Source: Mucilaginibacter gotjawali | Lineage (GTDB): Bacteria > Bacteroidota > Bacteroidia > Sphingobacteriales > Sphingobacteriaceae | Assembly (NCBI RefSeq): GCF_002355435.1 | Contig: NZ_AP017313.1 | Coordinates: 310,001-374,000 of the forward strand | Length of the DNA stretch: 64,000 bases | Reading direction: 5' to 3' | Part shown: positions 55,211 through 62,831 of the stretch, piece by piece | How the letters are laid out: each line of letters begins with the position of its first letter | Numbering within the stretch: the first letter of the stretch is position 1 | Notes under the pieces: model-generated | Databases searched by the model: none | What the model was told of the DNA's origin: nothing | Seen by the model: the letters and a program-made list of their open reading frames with translations, nothing else | Position numbers and translations under genes: made by a program

Positions 55211-56917
55211 ATGACCTGGTGGCAATATCTGGTATTGGTAAATATTTACCTGTTGTTATTTTATGTATTCTACGTTGTTTTACTTAGCAGCGAGACATTT
55301 TTTCAGCTGAACCGGATTTACCTTGTTTCGGCCGCTTTGTTTTCTTTTTTTATACCGATGATCCAATCGGATTGGGTGAAAAATTTATTTATCACCCAAA
55401 AAGTTGAATACTCCATTTACAGCAGCCCGGTATTTCTTTACCATTTTAAGCCTATCCGGGATACACATATTACGATGGGTGAAATATTGGTTTGGGTTTA
55501 TAGCACCGGAATTGCCTTTTTAGTGATCAGGTTTTTAGCGCAGGTTATCGCCCTTAACCGGATCATAAGGAAACCACAATCAGAGATTGCTTATTCTTTC
55601 TTTAAAAAAATAAAACTCGGCAATCAACAGGAAAACCGTGACGTTATTGCGGCGCACGAAAATGTACACGCAAAGCAATGGCATTCGGCTGATGTACTGG
55701 TGATGGAAGCTGTAATGATCATTAACTGGTTTAACCCGGTGGTTTACCTGTACCGGTATGCAATTAAACATATACATGAATATATTGCCGACCGGCAGGC
55801 CATAAAAGCAGGAACTGGTAAAGCCGAGTATGCTTTGATTTTATTAAGCCAGACATTTGACACCCCTGCTCACCAATTGGTAAATCCATTTTTTAATAAA
55901 AGTTTATTAAAACAACGCATCATGATGCTCCACAAAAACAAATCGCAGCGGGTAGCGCTGGTTAAATATTTTTTGTCGGCACCTTTGTTTATTTTGATGC
56001 TGATCCTTTCATCTGCCACAGTAAACAACAGTAAAACAATACGGCTGATCAATACAAAATTTCAAACGGTTCTTTTGAAACCGGCAAATGAAATAACGGA
56101 GATCACCATTGATAAATCATCGGACAAAAACGGACTGGTTAGGTTAAATACCACGCTGATTGATACCCCGCAAAAGAAAAAGATAATAACGATCACAATA
56201 GACGATACTGCTAAAAAAGCCGGCCCGGTATTTACAGCAGTGGAACAAAACCCAAGCTTTCCCGGCGGCCTTGAGGCTTTTTACAGATTTTTGGGTAAGA
56301 ACGTTAAATACCCCCAGGAAATGCGCGATAAAAATGTGCAGGGACGGGTGATCATCAGATTTATAGTTGAACAGGATGGGGCGTTGACAAATTTCAACAT
56401 TGTACGCGATTTAGGTTATGGTGCTGGTGAAGAAGCCGTACGGGTTTTGGCTTTATCGCCAAAATGGGAGCCCGGAATTCAGAATGGCAGGGCTGTTCGG
56501 GTAATGTACTCTGTCCCCATCAATTTTACTTTAGCTGACGAAGGTCCTGCCAAACCCGTTGAAAATAAATCAGGGGCAATAAACGGTGTAAAAGGAACTG
56601 TTATTGGGTTAACGCTTCAAAAGGATAAAAGCAACCCTGAAGATACTGTTAGCAACCAAAATGCCATTCATATTATTGGCGCCGGCGCAAACCCTTTGTA
56701 TATTATTGATGGCAAACAAACCGCTTCAAACGGGCTTAGTTTAATCGATCCAAAAGAGATCGAAAGTATATCTGTGCTAAAAGATAAATCGGCCACGGCG
56801 CTCTATGGAGCCAAAGCCTCTGGCGGGGTAATTATTGTAACGACTAAAAAAAGCAAAAAACTCCAAATCCTGTCATCCCCAAAAACTGATTATACGAATC
56901 CTCAATTTCATAACTAA
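55211..56917 (+). CDS. M56 (BlaR1-type) metallopeptidase fused to TonB-C and receptor-plug domains
   Basis: 568 aa. Membrane helices in the N-terminal 115 residues precede the zinc site AAHENVHAKQWHSADVL (HExxH) with ligand-region HEYIADRQA; one more helix is near residue 258 (YFLSAPLFILMLILSSA). Then comes a TonB-C domain (NPSFPGGLEAFYRFLGKNVKYP...VQGRVIIRFIVEQDG) and a TonB-dependent-receptor plug-like domain (NPLYIIDGKQT...IESISVLKDKSATALYGAKASGGVIIVTT). The segment before HExxH is shorter than usual. It probably acts as a membrane sensor-protease for the adjacent BlaI, with exported domains that may contact envelope TonB systems. Confidence 0.9.
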   Translation: MTWWQYLVLVNIYLLLFYVFYVVLLSSETFFQLNRIYLVSAALFSFFIPMIQSDWVKNLFITQKVEYSIYSSPVFLYHFKPIRDTHITMGEILVWVYSTGIAFLVIRFLAQVIALNRIIRKPQSEIAYSFFKKIKLGNQQENRDVIAAHENVHAKQWHSADVLVMEAVMIINWFNPVVYLYRYAIKHIHEYIADRQAIKAGTGKAEYALILLSQTFDTPAHQLVNPFFNKSLLKQRIMMLHKNKSQRVALVKYFLSAPLFILMLILSSATVNNSKTIRLINTKFQTVLLKPANEITEITIDKSSDKNGLVRLNTTLIDTPQKKKIITITIDDTAKKAGPVFTAVEQNPSFPGGLEAFYRFLGKNVKYPQEMRDKNVQGRVIIRFIVEQDGALTNFNIVRDLGYGAGEEAVRVLALSPKWEPGIQNGRAVRVMYSVPINFTLADEGPAKPVENKSGAINGVKGTVIGLTLQKDKSNPEDTVSNQNAIHIIGAGANPLYIIDGKQTASNGLSLIDPKEIESISVLKDKSATALYGAKASGGVIIVTTKKSKKLQILSSPKTDYTNPQFHN

Positions 56918-57009
56918 GAATGAAATAATTGATTGAATAACACTGTCTATATTATCCCTTAAAATTATTAAAAAGAACTGGCGGAAAAGAGACGGGACAA
57001 GCGTTTAAA

Positions 57010-57052
57010 GATAGTTCAACTAATCTCTAATCTCCAGCCTCTAATCTCCAAC
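57010..57052. repeat. TAATCTCTAATCTCC word run
   Basis: CAACTAATCTCTAATCTCCA, GCCTCTAATCTCCAAC. The words equal those at 19349-19370; no opposite arm is seen here. Confidence 0.45.
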
Positions 57053-57054
57053 AC

Positions 57055-57192
57055 CTACTTCTTCTTTTTAGCGGCCTCCATAATGGGTTTAACCACATTG
57101 GATTTTCCAGACTGGTAGTCGGATGGCGCTTTTTTAGCTAAAGGATTAGCAGGTTTTTTTTTCTCTTTTACGGCTTGCCTGTCTTTGCTCAT
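57055..57192 (-). CDS. 45-residue lysine-rich small protein
   Basis: The start codon is at 57192 and the stop at 57055-57057. The sequence begins MSKDRQAVKEKKKPANPLAKK and ends KPIMEAAKKKK. It is very basic, without hydrophobic segments, and probably disordered. Small Lys-rich proteins of this style (…APSDYQSGKS…) occur in Sphingobacteriaceae, possibly nucleic-acid-associated; that is only a suggestion. The 285-bp gap upstream (57193-57477) holds the promoter for the next plus-strand gene. Confidence 0.6.
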   Translation of the reverse strand: MSKDRQAVKEKKKPANPLAKKAPSDYQSGKSNVVKPIMEAAKKKK

Positions 57193-57384
57193 GGGATGGT
57201 ATAGTTAGGATGAATTTTTAGATATCTGAATATGAAACGATATTAACGGGCATTAATTGCACGTTTTTATAGCGGGATAATGTTTCCGTATGGATTAAAG
57301 GTACGCTTTAAAAAGCTGTAAAAAACGAATTGGGGCTTTTTTTTAAATATTTATATGAATTATGGTAAGAATTATGCTGAAAGC

Positions 57385-57415
57385 ATTTACAGATAAAAGG
57401 AAATTTATACCTTTG
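57385..57415 (+). promoter_or_regulatory. Promoter of the SPW protein gene
   Basis: The -7 element TACCTTTG (57408-57415) is perfect and TTTA at 57385-57388 is 19 nt upstream. Leader of about 55 nt. Confidence 0.6.
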
Positions 57416-57477
57416 ACGTAATTATTTGAAAAAAGTAATCTTAATTAATAAAACGCTACTACAATAACAATTAAAAT

Positions 57478-57900
57478 ATGAAACCGTTTATTTCCACCGC
57501 ATTTTACGGCTTTTTTAAGTACATCCTGGCGCTTACTTTAATAGCAACCCCATGGATATTTAAAGGGTTTGATGGAACTAAGCTGGCTGATATATCAAGC
57601 GCAGCTTTACTGATCCCGATTTATATTGGCTGGTTGCAATTGATCATGAATATTTTTAGTGATACGGAAGCAAGCCCGATCAGGCAGTTCCCGATAAAAA
57701 TGAACATGGTACTTGATACTGTAATGGGTTTCATTTTATTTGTATCGCCATGGCTGTATAACTTTAAAGCAAAAGCTTTTTTGCCTGAAATATTTTTTGG
57801 CGCCCTTTTGATATTTTTAGGTGTTTTCACCAAAAGATCACCTTTTACCAGCAAAGAAAATCATTCACCTTCAAAAGGCCTGTTAACTTCAACAGACTGA
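57478..57900 (+). CDS. SPW-motif membrane protein
   Basis: 140 aa, four predicted membrane helices arranged as two repeats. Each repeat carries a PW motif at a helix end: IATPWIFKGF near residue 24 and VSPWLYNFK near residue 91, which is the pattern of the SPW repeat family. A short hydrophilic C-terminus follows (SKENHSPSKGLL). The family is an integral membrane protein of unknown function. Single gene with promoter and terminator. Confidence 0.85.
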   Translation: MKPFISTAFYGFFKYILALTLIATPWIFKGFDGTKLADISSAALLIPIYIGWLQLIMNIFSDTEASPIRQFPIKMNMVLDTVMGFILFVSPWLYNFKAKAFLPEIFFGALLIFLGVFTKRSPFTSKENHSPSKGLLTSTD

Positions 57901-57962
57901 ACAGAAAGAGGCTGGTAAAATCGATCAAACCTGATTTTATAGCCGTTCACAATATTAGTGCA

Positions 57963-58000
57963 GATCCCGCCAGTTTTAAGAGTTGCCGGGATTTTTTATG
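57963..58000 (+). terminator. Terminator after the SPW gene
   Basis: GATCCCGCC and GCCGGGATTTTTTAT form a stem with a few mismatches and a T run. Confidence 0.6.
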
Positions 58001-58006
58001 TTAGGT

Positions 58007-58327
58007 TTATAAATAGTTGTAAAGTTTTTCTCTGAGGATGCTGATAAGTTCATCGTCGCCGAAGCGATAATTATCCTCAATATCCAGCACGATCAAAGTT
58101 TTTTTCGTTAATATAAGGGGGAATTGCTGGTGGAGCAGTTGTTTATGCCTGCGTTCCATCACCATGATCACATCAGCCCAGGCCAGCAGTTGCTCGTTTA
58201 CTTTTATCCTCGCTTTATCACTCGTTCCTGCAGAACGTGCCCAATGGTCCGGATGATTTTTAAACAACATTTCGGCGGTGGGGCTTCGCCATTGGTTTTT
58301 ACTGCAAATGAACAGGATATTGGACAA
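58007..58327 (-). CDS. Low-molecular-weight phosphotyrosine phosphatase-like protein
   Basis: 106 aa, shorter than the usual 150-160 of LMW-PTPs but typical for a compact family seen in several phyla. MSNILFICSKNQWRSPTAEMLF carries the Cys-x5-Arg signature (C8, R14). RSAGTSDKA and ADVIMVMERRHKQLL (region of substrate binding) follow. The DP loop is not obvious: LDIEDNYRFGDDELI near the C-terminus has Asp residues but no DP pair. It might act on phosphotyrosine or on arsenate-like substrates; activity uncertain. Confidence 0.85.
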   Translation of the reverse strand: MSNILFICSKNQWRSPTAEMLFKNHPDHWARSAGTSDKARIKVNEQLLAWADVIMVMERRHKQLLHQQFPLILTKKTLIVLDIEDNYRFGDDELISILREKLYNYL

Positions 58328-58357
58328 GCGGATTTTATTATCGGTGAACGAAAATTT

Positions 58358-58918
58358 TTAGTTACTGGCAATGATGCCTTTTTCCTGCATCCAGGTCTGG
58401 CTCTTCACCAGCCATTTACCGTTAATATCCCTCAATACAAAAGTAAAAGCGCCTCTTACGGCAAAGTGCTGCTTGCCGGGTAAATTGCCTTTGTAGCTTA
58501 CAGGCACAACAATATAAACATTGTCTTCCCTGGATTGGTATATGTTTATAGGTTCAATTTTTCCGGTAAGGTTGGTCAACCGGTTATTTTTACATGCTTT
58601 TTCAACGGCATTAACCCATTGCACCCCGGCCGTAGGGCCATTCCACGAATAAGGAGCCTCATCATCAGCTATTGCTGCGTTAGGCGTATATAATTTGGCC
58701 ACCGCTTCAATATTAAACGAATTTGTAGCATTTATAATAGTAGTTATTACCTCCATAATTTCTGATGGCGGTACAGTGTCGACTAAAGGACGCGTGCAGT
58801 TGTTGATTCCTGTGTGTTTATAAAAAGAAATTTTCGAAGTAGCGTTAGCTGCCCCGGCAGGTACAAATAAGACCGCCAGCAGGCAAAAAGCCGATATAAA
58901 CAAAATATTTCTAGTCAT
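58358..58918 (-). CDS. Exported SnoaL/DUF4440-like protein
   Basis: 186 aa from ATG 58918 (MTRNILFISAFCLLAVLFVPAGAANA), with a clear signal peptide; the frame is open 8 codons further. The mature domain (MEVITTIINATNSFNIEAVAKLYTPNAAIADDEAPYSWNGP, then HFAVRGAFTFVLRDINGKWLVKSQTWMQEKG) is an NTF2-like fold like SnoaL and DUF4440. Such exported versions have no defined reaction. Not obviously linked to neighbours. Confidence 0.75.
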   Translation of the reverse strand: MTRNILFISAFCLLAVLFVPAGAANATSKISFYKHTGINNCTRPLVDTVPPSEIMEVITTIINATNSFNIEAVAKLYTPNAAIADDEAPYSWNGPTAGVQWVNAVEKACKNNRLTNLTGKIEPINIYQSREDNVYIVVPVSYKGNLPGKQHFAVRGAFTFVLRDINGKWLVKSQTWMQEKGIIASN

Positions 58919-59037
58919 AAATGATAAAATGCGGAGCAGCATTTTGCTTTTCCAATTACAAAGTTAAATTACATAAACGCTTTTACACTATAAAATAAAA
59001 AATCGACCCCAAAGGGTTTTGATTTGTTGCAGGTTTT

Positions 59038-59045
59038 TAACTTTG
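59038..59045 (+). promoter_or_regulatory. -7 element of the csaA-tadA pair
   Basis: TAACTTTG, 4 nt before the ATG of csaA, with GTTTTGATTTG about 16 nt upstream. The message would be leaderless or nearly so. Confidence 0.5.
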
Positions 59046-59049
59046 CAAA

Positions 59050-59385
59050 ATGGAAACCATCACCTGGCACGAATTTGAGAAAGTTGAACTCCGGGCCGGA
59101 ACGATACTGGAGGTTGCAGATTTCCCCGAAGCCCGCAAACCTGCTTATAAAATAAAAGTTGATTTTGGTTCCCTGGGTATAAAATGGTCGAGCGCTCAGA
59201 TTACCCGGCATTATACTAAAGAAGAATTGCCCGGCAGGCAAATCATCGGGGTGTTAAATTTCAAAGCGAAACAGATCGCCAACTTTATGTCGGAGTTTTT
59301 GGTTACCGGTTTTGCAGATGAAAACGGTGACATTGTGCTGGCGGCTATTGATAAACCTGTCCCGGATGGGAGTAAACTGATATAA
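59050..59385 (+). CDS. csaA: tRNA-binding protein CsaA
   Basis: 111 aa, matching the family length. ITWHEFEKVELRAGTILEVADFPEARKPAYKIKVDFG and the C-terminal half (GRQIIGVLNFKAKQIANFMSEFLVTGF, then DGDIVLA-like NGDIVLAAIDKPVPDGSKL) are a typical OB-fold tRNA-binding domain of the CsaA type, homologous to the C-terminal domain of methionyl-tRNA synthetase. CsaA acts as a chaperone or tRNA-binding protein. It ends at the first base of tadA's ATG, so the two are translationally coupled. Confidence 0.93.
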   Translation: METITWHEFEKVELRAGTILEVADFPEARKPAYKIKVDFGSLGIKWSSAQITRHYTKEELPGRQIIGVLNFKAKQIANFMSEFLVTGFADENGDIVLAAIDKPVPDGSKLI

Positions 59386-59855
59386 TGAGGTATGTTACTT
59401 TTGGCGATGAACCCGCCGTTTCGCCCGACGATTTTTTTATGAATGAGGCTATCCGCGAGGCGAAATTGGCTTTGGCTGAAGATGAGATCCCGATTGGCGC
59501 CATCGTGGTTTGCCAGGGAAAGATCATTGGTCGCGGGCATAACCTTACGGAAAGGTTGAACGATGTTTCGGCCCACGCCGAAATGCAGGCGCTTACCGCA
59601 GCTGCCAACTATATGGGAGGTAAATACCTGCCTGAATGTACCTTGTACGTAACATTGGAACCATGTGTAATGTGCGCCGGCGCCTGCTACTGGTTCCAGC
59701 TAAGTCGTATCGTTTTTGGAGCGTATGATACCAAACGCGGTTTTGGCAGGTTAAATCAAAAGATTACCCATCCAAAAACCGTTATTACCGGCGGTATCCA
59801 CGAAAACGAATGTGCCGACCTGGTAAGGGATTTTTTTAAAAGCAAGAGGAAATGA
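59385..59855 (+). CDS. tadA: tRNA-specific adenosine deaminase
   Basis: 156 aa. Zinc and catalytic motifs are complete: HAEMQAL (proton shuttle Glu) and PCVMCAGACYWFQLSRIVFGAYD. The N-terminal FMNEAIREAKLALAEDEIPIGAIVV and the C-terminal GFGRLNQKITHPKTVITGGI are normal for TadA. It deaminates the wobble adenosine of tRNA-Arg(ACG) to inosine. It overlaps csaA by one base; both concern tRNA. Confidence 0.95.
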   Translation: MRYVTFGDEPAVSPDDFFMNEAIREAKLALAEDEIPIGAIVVCQGKIIGRGHNLTERLNDVSAHAEMQALTAAANYMGGKYLPECTLYVTLEPCVMCAGACYWFQLSRIVFGAYDTKRGFGRLNQKITHPKTVITGGIHENECADLVRDFFKSKRK

Positions 59856-59857
59856 GA

Positions 59858-59943
59858 AAAGTCCATGGTCGATAGTCCATGGACCATGGCAGAAAATAAT
59901 AAATAAAAAACTATGGACCATGAACTATGGACCATCGACTGTT
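59858..59943. repeat. Word-type inverted repeat (ATGGACCATGG)
   Basis: AGTCCATGGTCGATAGTCC, ATGGACCATGGC on the left face ACTATGGACCATGAACTATG and GACCATCGACTG on the right, around an A-rich loop. Directly after tadA; may work as terminator. Confidence 0.6.
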
Positions 59944-59988
59944 TGAAAAACATTACATTTATCAGAACAAAATACCCAATCAACACTT

Positions 59989-59996
59989 TATATTTG
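59989..59996 (+). promoter_or_regulatory. -7 element of the SOD gene
   Basis: TATATTTG, a perfect match, 34 nt before the ATG. The -33 region is unclear. Confidence 0.5.
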
Positions 59997-60030
59997 TTAC
60001 ACACTATAATTAAACATTAAACTTAATATT

Positions 60031-60636
60031 ATGGCTTTTACACTACCGGCGTTACCTTACGCTACCGACGCGCTTGAACCGCATATTGATAAAATGACCA
60101 TGGAAATTCACCATGGCAAACATCACCAGGCTTATGTTACCAATTTAAATAAAGCACTGGAAGGAAAACCAGAAGCCGACAGCAATATTGAAGATATCAT
60201 TAAAAATATCTCCAAATTCCCGATGGCTGTCCGCAATAATGGTGGTGGCCACTTTAACCACAGCTTATTCTGGACCATATTAGGCCCCGGAGCAGGTGGC
60301 GAGCCTACCGGCGCGCTTGGCGATGCAATTAAAAGCACCTTCGGCTCATTTGCCGATTTTAAAACTAAAATTAACGAAGCAGGCGCAACCCGCTTTGGTT
60401 CAGGCTGGGCATGGCTGATCGTTACACCAGAAAAAAAACTGGCTGTATGCTCAACGCCAAACCAGGATAACCCATTGATGGATATAGCTGAAGTAAAAGG
60501 TACCCCGATATTCGGCATAGACGTTTGGGAGCATGCTTATTATTTGAAATACCAAAACCGCCGCCCGGACTACCTGGCAGCTATTTGGAACGTGATCAAC
60601 TGGAACCACGTTGCCGAATTGTATAGCAAAGCGTAG
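60031..60636 (+). CDS. sodA: Superoxide dismutase, Mn type predicted
   Basis: 201 aa. Metal-binding residues are in place: [19 protein letters not shown] (first His), [12 protein letters not shown] (second His), and [28 protein letters not shown] (Asp and third His). The active-site Gln lies in the C-terminal position ([10 protein letters not shown]) and the N-terminal position is Gly (GGGHFNHS). Both are features of Mn enzymes, so Mn use is predicted although cambialistic use cannot be excluded. It has no signal peptide and is cytoplasmic. Single gene with its own promoter and terminator. Confidence 0.94.
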   Translation: MAFTLPALPYATDALEPHIDKMTMEIHHGKHHQAYVTNLNKALEGKPEADSNIEDIIKNISKFPMAVRNNGGGHFNHSLFWTILGPGAGGEPTGALGDAIKSTFGSFADFKTKINEAGATRFGSGWAWLIVTPEKKLAVCSTPNQDNPLMDIAEVKGTPIFGIDVWEHAYYLKYQNRRPDYLAAIWNVINWNHVAELYSKA

Positions 60637-60668
60637 TCCCCCGGCCCCCTAAAGGGGGTGATAAGAAG

Positions 60669-60703
60669 TAAAGCGGCAGTTATTCAATACTGCCGCTTTT
60701 TTA
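60669..60703 (+). terminator. Terminator after sodA
   Basis: AAAGCGGCAGT-TATTCAAT-ACTGCCGCTTTTTT: perfect stem of about 10-11 bp with T run. A GGGGG/CCCC-rich small stem (GGCCCCCTAAAGGGGG) precedes it. Confidence 0.9.
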
Positions 60704-60757
60704 ATTTTTAAAAATCCGGGAAATCATAATAATCAGCGTAATCCACGTTCAGACAAA

Positions 60758-61753
60758 ATGAAAGCAATTGTATTAGAAGGTGCAGGCCAACCTTTAGTTT
60801 TAAAAAAAGTTGAAAAACCAATCCTAAACGCGGGTGAGGTTTTGGTAAAAATAAAAGCGGCGGCCTTAAACCGCCGCGATTACTGGATAACTATTGGCAA
60901 ATACGCCGGCATAAAATACCCCTCTATTTTGGGTTCGGATGGGGCCGGAATCGTTGCGGAAGTTGGAAACCGTGCAGATGAACATTGGATCGGCAGGGAA
61001 GTAATCATTAACCCGAGCCACGATTGGGGAGATCATCCGGAATACCAGGGAAAGGATTTTAAGATACTGGGCCTGCCCGAAAATGGCACTTTTGCTGAAT
61101 ATGTAAAAGTAAGCACAGAATACCTGTATGCTAAGCCAACCCACTTAGATTGGGAGCAGGCTGCTGCTTTGCCGCTTGCAGGTTTAACAGCCTATCGGGC
61201 CTTGTTTACCAAAGGCAAAGCTAAAAAGGGTGATAAAGTGCTGATCTCCGGCGTAGGGAGCGGGACCGGTACCTTTGCACTGACCTGGGCCTTTGCTGCC
61301 GGATGCCAGGTTTTTGTAACGTCTGGTTCGGCGGAAAAAATTGCTAAGGCGATGCAATTGGGGGCATCGGCTGGTGTAAATTATCATACGCCGGACTGGC
61401 CCGAACAATTGCAGCAACTTGCCGGGGGCTTTGATGTAATCGTCGACAGTGCCCTGGGCGATGGGTTCGCCAGGTTTTTGGATATCAGTGATCCCGGGTG
61501 CCGGATTGTGTTTTTCGGCGGGACAGCCGGGAATGTACCTGAATTGAACGGACGTAAAATATTTTGGAAACAATTACAGATCCTGGGTACCACTATGGGC
61601 ACAAAGGAAGAATTTAAGGCGATGGTTGATTTTGTAAATGAACACAGGTTAGTGCCCGTAATTGATGAGGTTTTTCCGATGGTTGATGCAGAAAAGGCAG
61701 TACAAAAAATGGCTGAATCCCCGCAGTTTGGTAAAATTGTTTTAAAGGCGTAA
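60758..61753 (+). CDS. Quinone oxidoreductase-like MDR-family dehydrogenase
   Basis: 331 aa. The GroES-like N-terminal domain (MKAIVLEGAGQPLVLKKVE, ALNRRDYWITIGKYAGIKYPSILGSDGAGIVAEVG) lacks the catalytic zinc Cys (NRRD instead of C.SD), and the structural-zinc four-Cys lobe is absent. This places it with quinone oxidoreductases. The Rossmann nucleotide site is VLISGVGSGTGTFALTWAFAAGCQVFVTSGSAEK. It reduces an enone or quinone with NADPH, substrate unknown. It is followed after 5 bp by the flavin reductase, so the two form an operon. Confidence 0.88.
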   Translation: MKAIVLEGAGQPLVLKKVEKPILNAGEVLVKIKAAALNRRDYWITIGKYAGIKYPSILGSDGAGIVAEVGNRADEHWIGREVIINPSHDWGDHPEYQGKDFKILGLPENGTFAEYVKVSTEYLYAKPTHLDWEQAAALPLAGLTAYRALFTKGKAKKGDKVLISGVGSGTGTFALTWAFAAGCQVFVTSGSAEKIAKAMQLGASAGVNYHTPDWPEQLQQLAGGFDVIVDSALGDGFARFLDISDPGCRIVFFGGTAGNVPELNGRKIFWKQLQILGTTMGTKEEFKAMVDFVNEHRLVPVIDEVFPMVDAEKAVQKMAESPQFGKIVLKA

Positions 61754-61758
61754 AAGGA

Positions 61759-62766
61759 ATGCTTCAGTTAAAAGTTGAAGCGATTAAGTGGGAACTGCCG
61801 GATGCGGCCACTTTGGTTTTTAGCGAAGTATCCGGGAAAAAGGTAAATTATAAAGCCGGGCAGTTTATCACCCTGGTTTTTGATCATCATGCTGAAGAGA
61901 TCCGCCGGTCTTATTCCCTGAGTTCATCGCCTGACGAGGATAAATTATCCATTACCGTTAAGCGTATCACTAACGGCGAGATCTCGCGCTACCTGCTCAC
62001 TAAAATAAAGCCCGGCGATATTATAAACGCAGTTGAGCCGGCGGGCAGATTTACGATAGAAAATTTAGAAGCCGAAAAAGATATATTTTTATTTGCGGCG
62101 GGCAGCGGAATTATCCCCATATTTTCACAACTTAAATATGCACTCGCCAGGCCCGGGTACTGTAAATTCATCCTGATTTACAGCAATCAAAATGAAAGTT
62201 CGATTCTTTTTAAGGATGAATTAAATGAACTGGCAGAAAAAAGTCCCGCCAGGTTAAAAATCATTCATTTACTAAGCAGCCAGGCCAACCGCCTTAATAA
62301 TTTGGTGGTAGAACAGTTAGTCCGCCAGCATCTGAAATCAACCTTAATTAATGCCGAAATATACACTTGTGGGCCTTATGAGTACATGCGGATGATTCGC
62401 CTTACCATGCTGTATATGGGGTTTGATCCCGGGCAGATCAGGAAGGAAAATTTTGTACTGGATACCGTGCCGGTAAGTGCAGCTATACTAAATTACCCGC
62501 CGCGGAGGATACAAATCCATTTTAATAAAGAAACTTATGACCTGGTTTGTGGCGAAAACCAATCGATATTGCAGGCCGCCTTGCAAAATAGTATCCCGTT
62601 ACCCTACAGTTGCCGGGTAGGGGATTGCTCAACTTGTTCGGCTATTTGCAAAAATGGCAGGGTGGAGATGGTGAAAAATAATGTGTTGACGGATGCCGAC
62701 CTGGCCAAAGGCTGGATCCTGACCTGTACCGCGCATCCTTTAACGGAGGTCGAAATTGAATTTTAA
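61759..62766 (+). CDS. FAD/2Fe-2S ferredoxin reductase-type oxidoreductase
   Basis: 335 aa. The FAD domain has RRSYSLSSSPDEDKLSITVK (RxYS motif) and GDIINAVEPAGRF. The NAD(P) domain has LFAAGSGIIPIFSQLKYAL and IYTCGPYEYMRM. The C-terminal plant-type 2Fe-2S cluster is PYSCRVGDCSTCSAICKNG with a final Cys in WILTCTAHP. The arrangement fits PaaE/Hmp-like reductases that pass electrons from NAD(P)H to a partner oxygenase or other acceptor. No oxygenase subunit genes lie nearby. Cotranscribed with the upstream MDR gene. Confidence 0.92.
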   Translation: MLQLKVEAIKWELPDAATLVFSEVSGKKVNYKAGQFITLVFDHHAEEIRRSYSLSSSPDEDKLSITVKRITNGEISRYLLTKIKPGDIINAVEPAGRFTIENLEAEKDIFLFAAGSGIIPIFSQLKYALARPGYCKFILIYSNQNESSILFKDELNELAEKSPARLKIIHLLSSQANRLNNLVVEQLVRQHLKSTLINAEIYTCGPYEYMRMIRLTMLYMGFDPGQIRKENFVLDTVPVSAAILNYPPRRIQIHFNKETYDLVCGENQSILQAALQNSIPLPYSCRVGDCSTCSAICKNGRVEMVKNNVLTDADLAKGWILTCTAHPLTEVEIEF

Positions 62767-62779
62767 TGCATAGCCGGCA

Positions 62780-62818
62780 GAAAGGAACATAGCTAATATC
62801 CGCTTTTAGCTTTCTGCT
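62780..62818. terminator. Possible bidirectional terminator hairpin
   Basis: GCAGAAAG ... CTTTCTGC, 8-bp arms around a loop of about 25 nt, in the convergent gap between the reductase and the GH5 gene. There is no T run, so confidence is low. Confidence 0.4.
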
Positions 62819-62831
62819 TTAGGCCTTAAGC

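Noticed and set aside
55211..56917. Call as a complete TonB-dependent receptor
   Set aside because: Only a plug-like segment is present at the C-terminus; there is no beta-barrel, and the N-terminal half is an M56 peptidase.
58007..58327. Arsenate reductase
   Set aside because: The CSKNQWRS loop fits phosphatase-type proteins, the protein lacks the extra arsenate-reductase cysteines, and there are no ars genes nearby.
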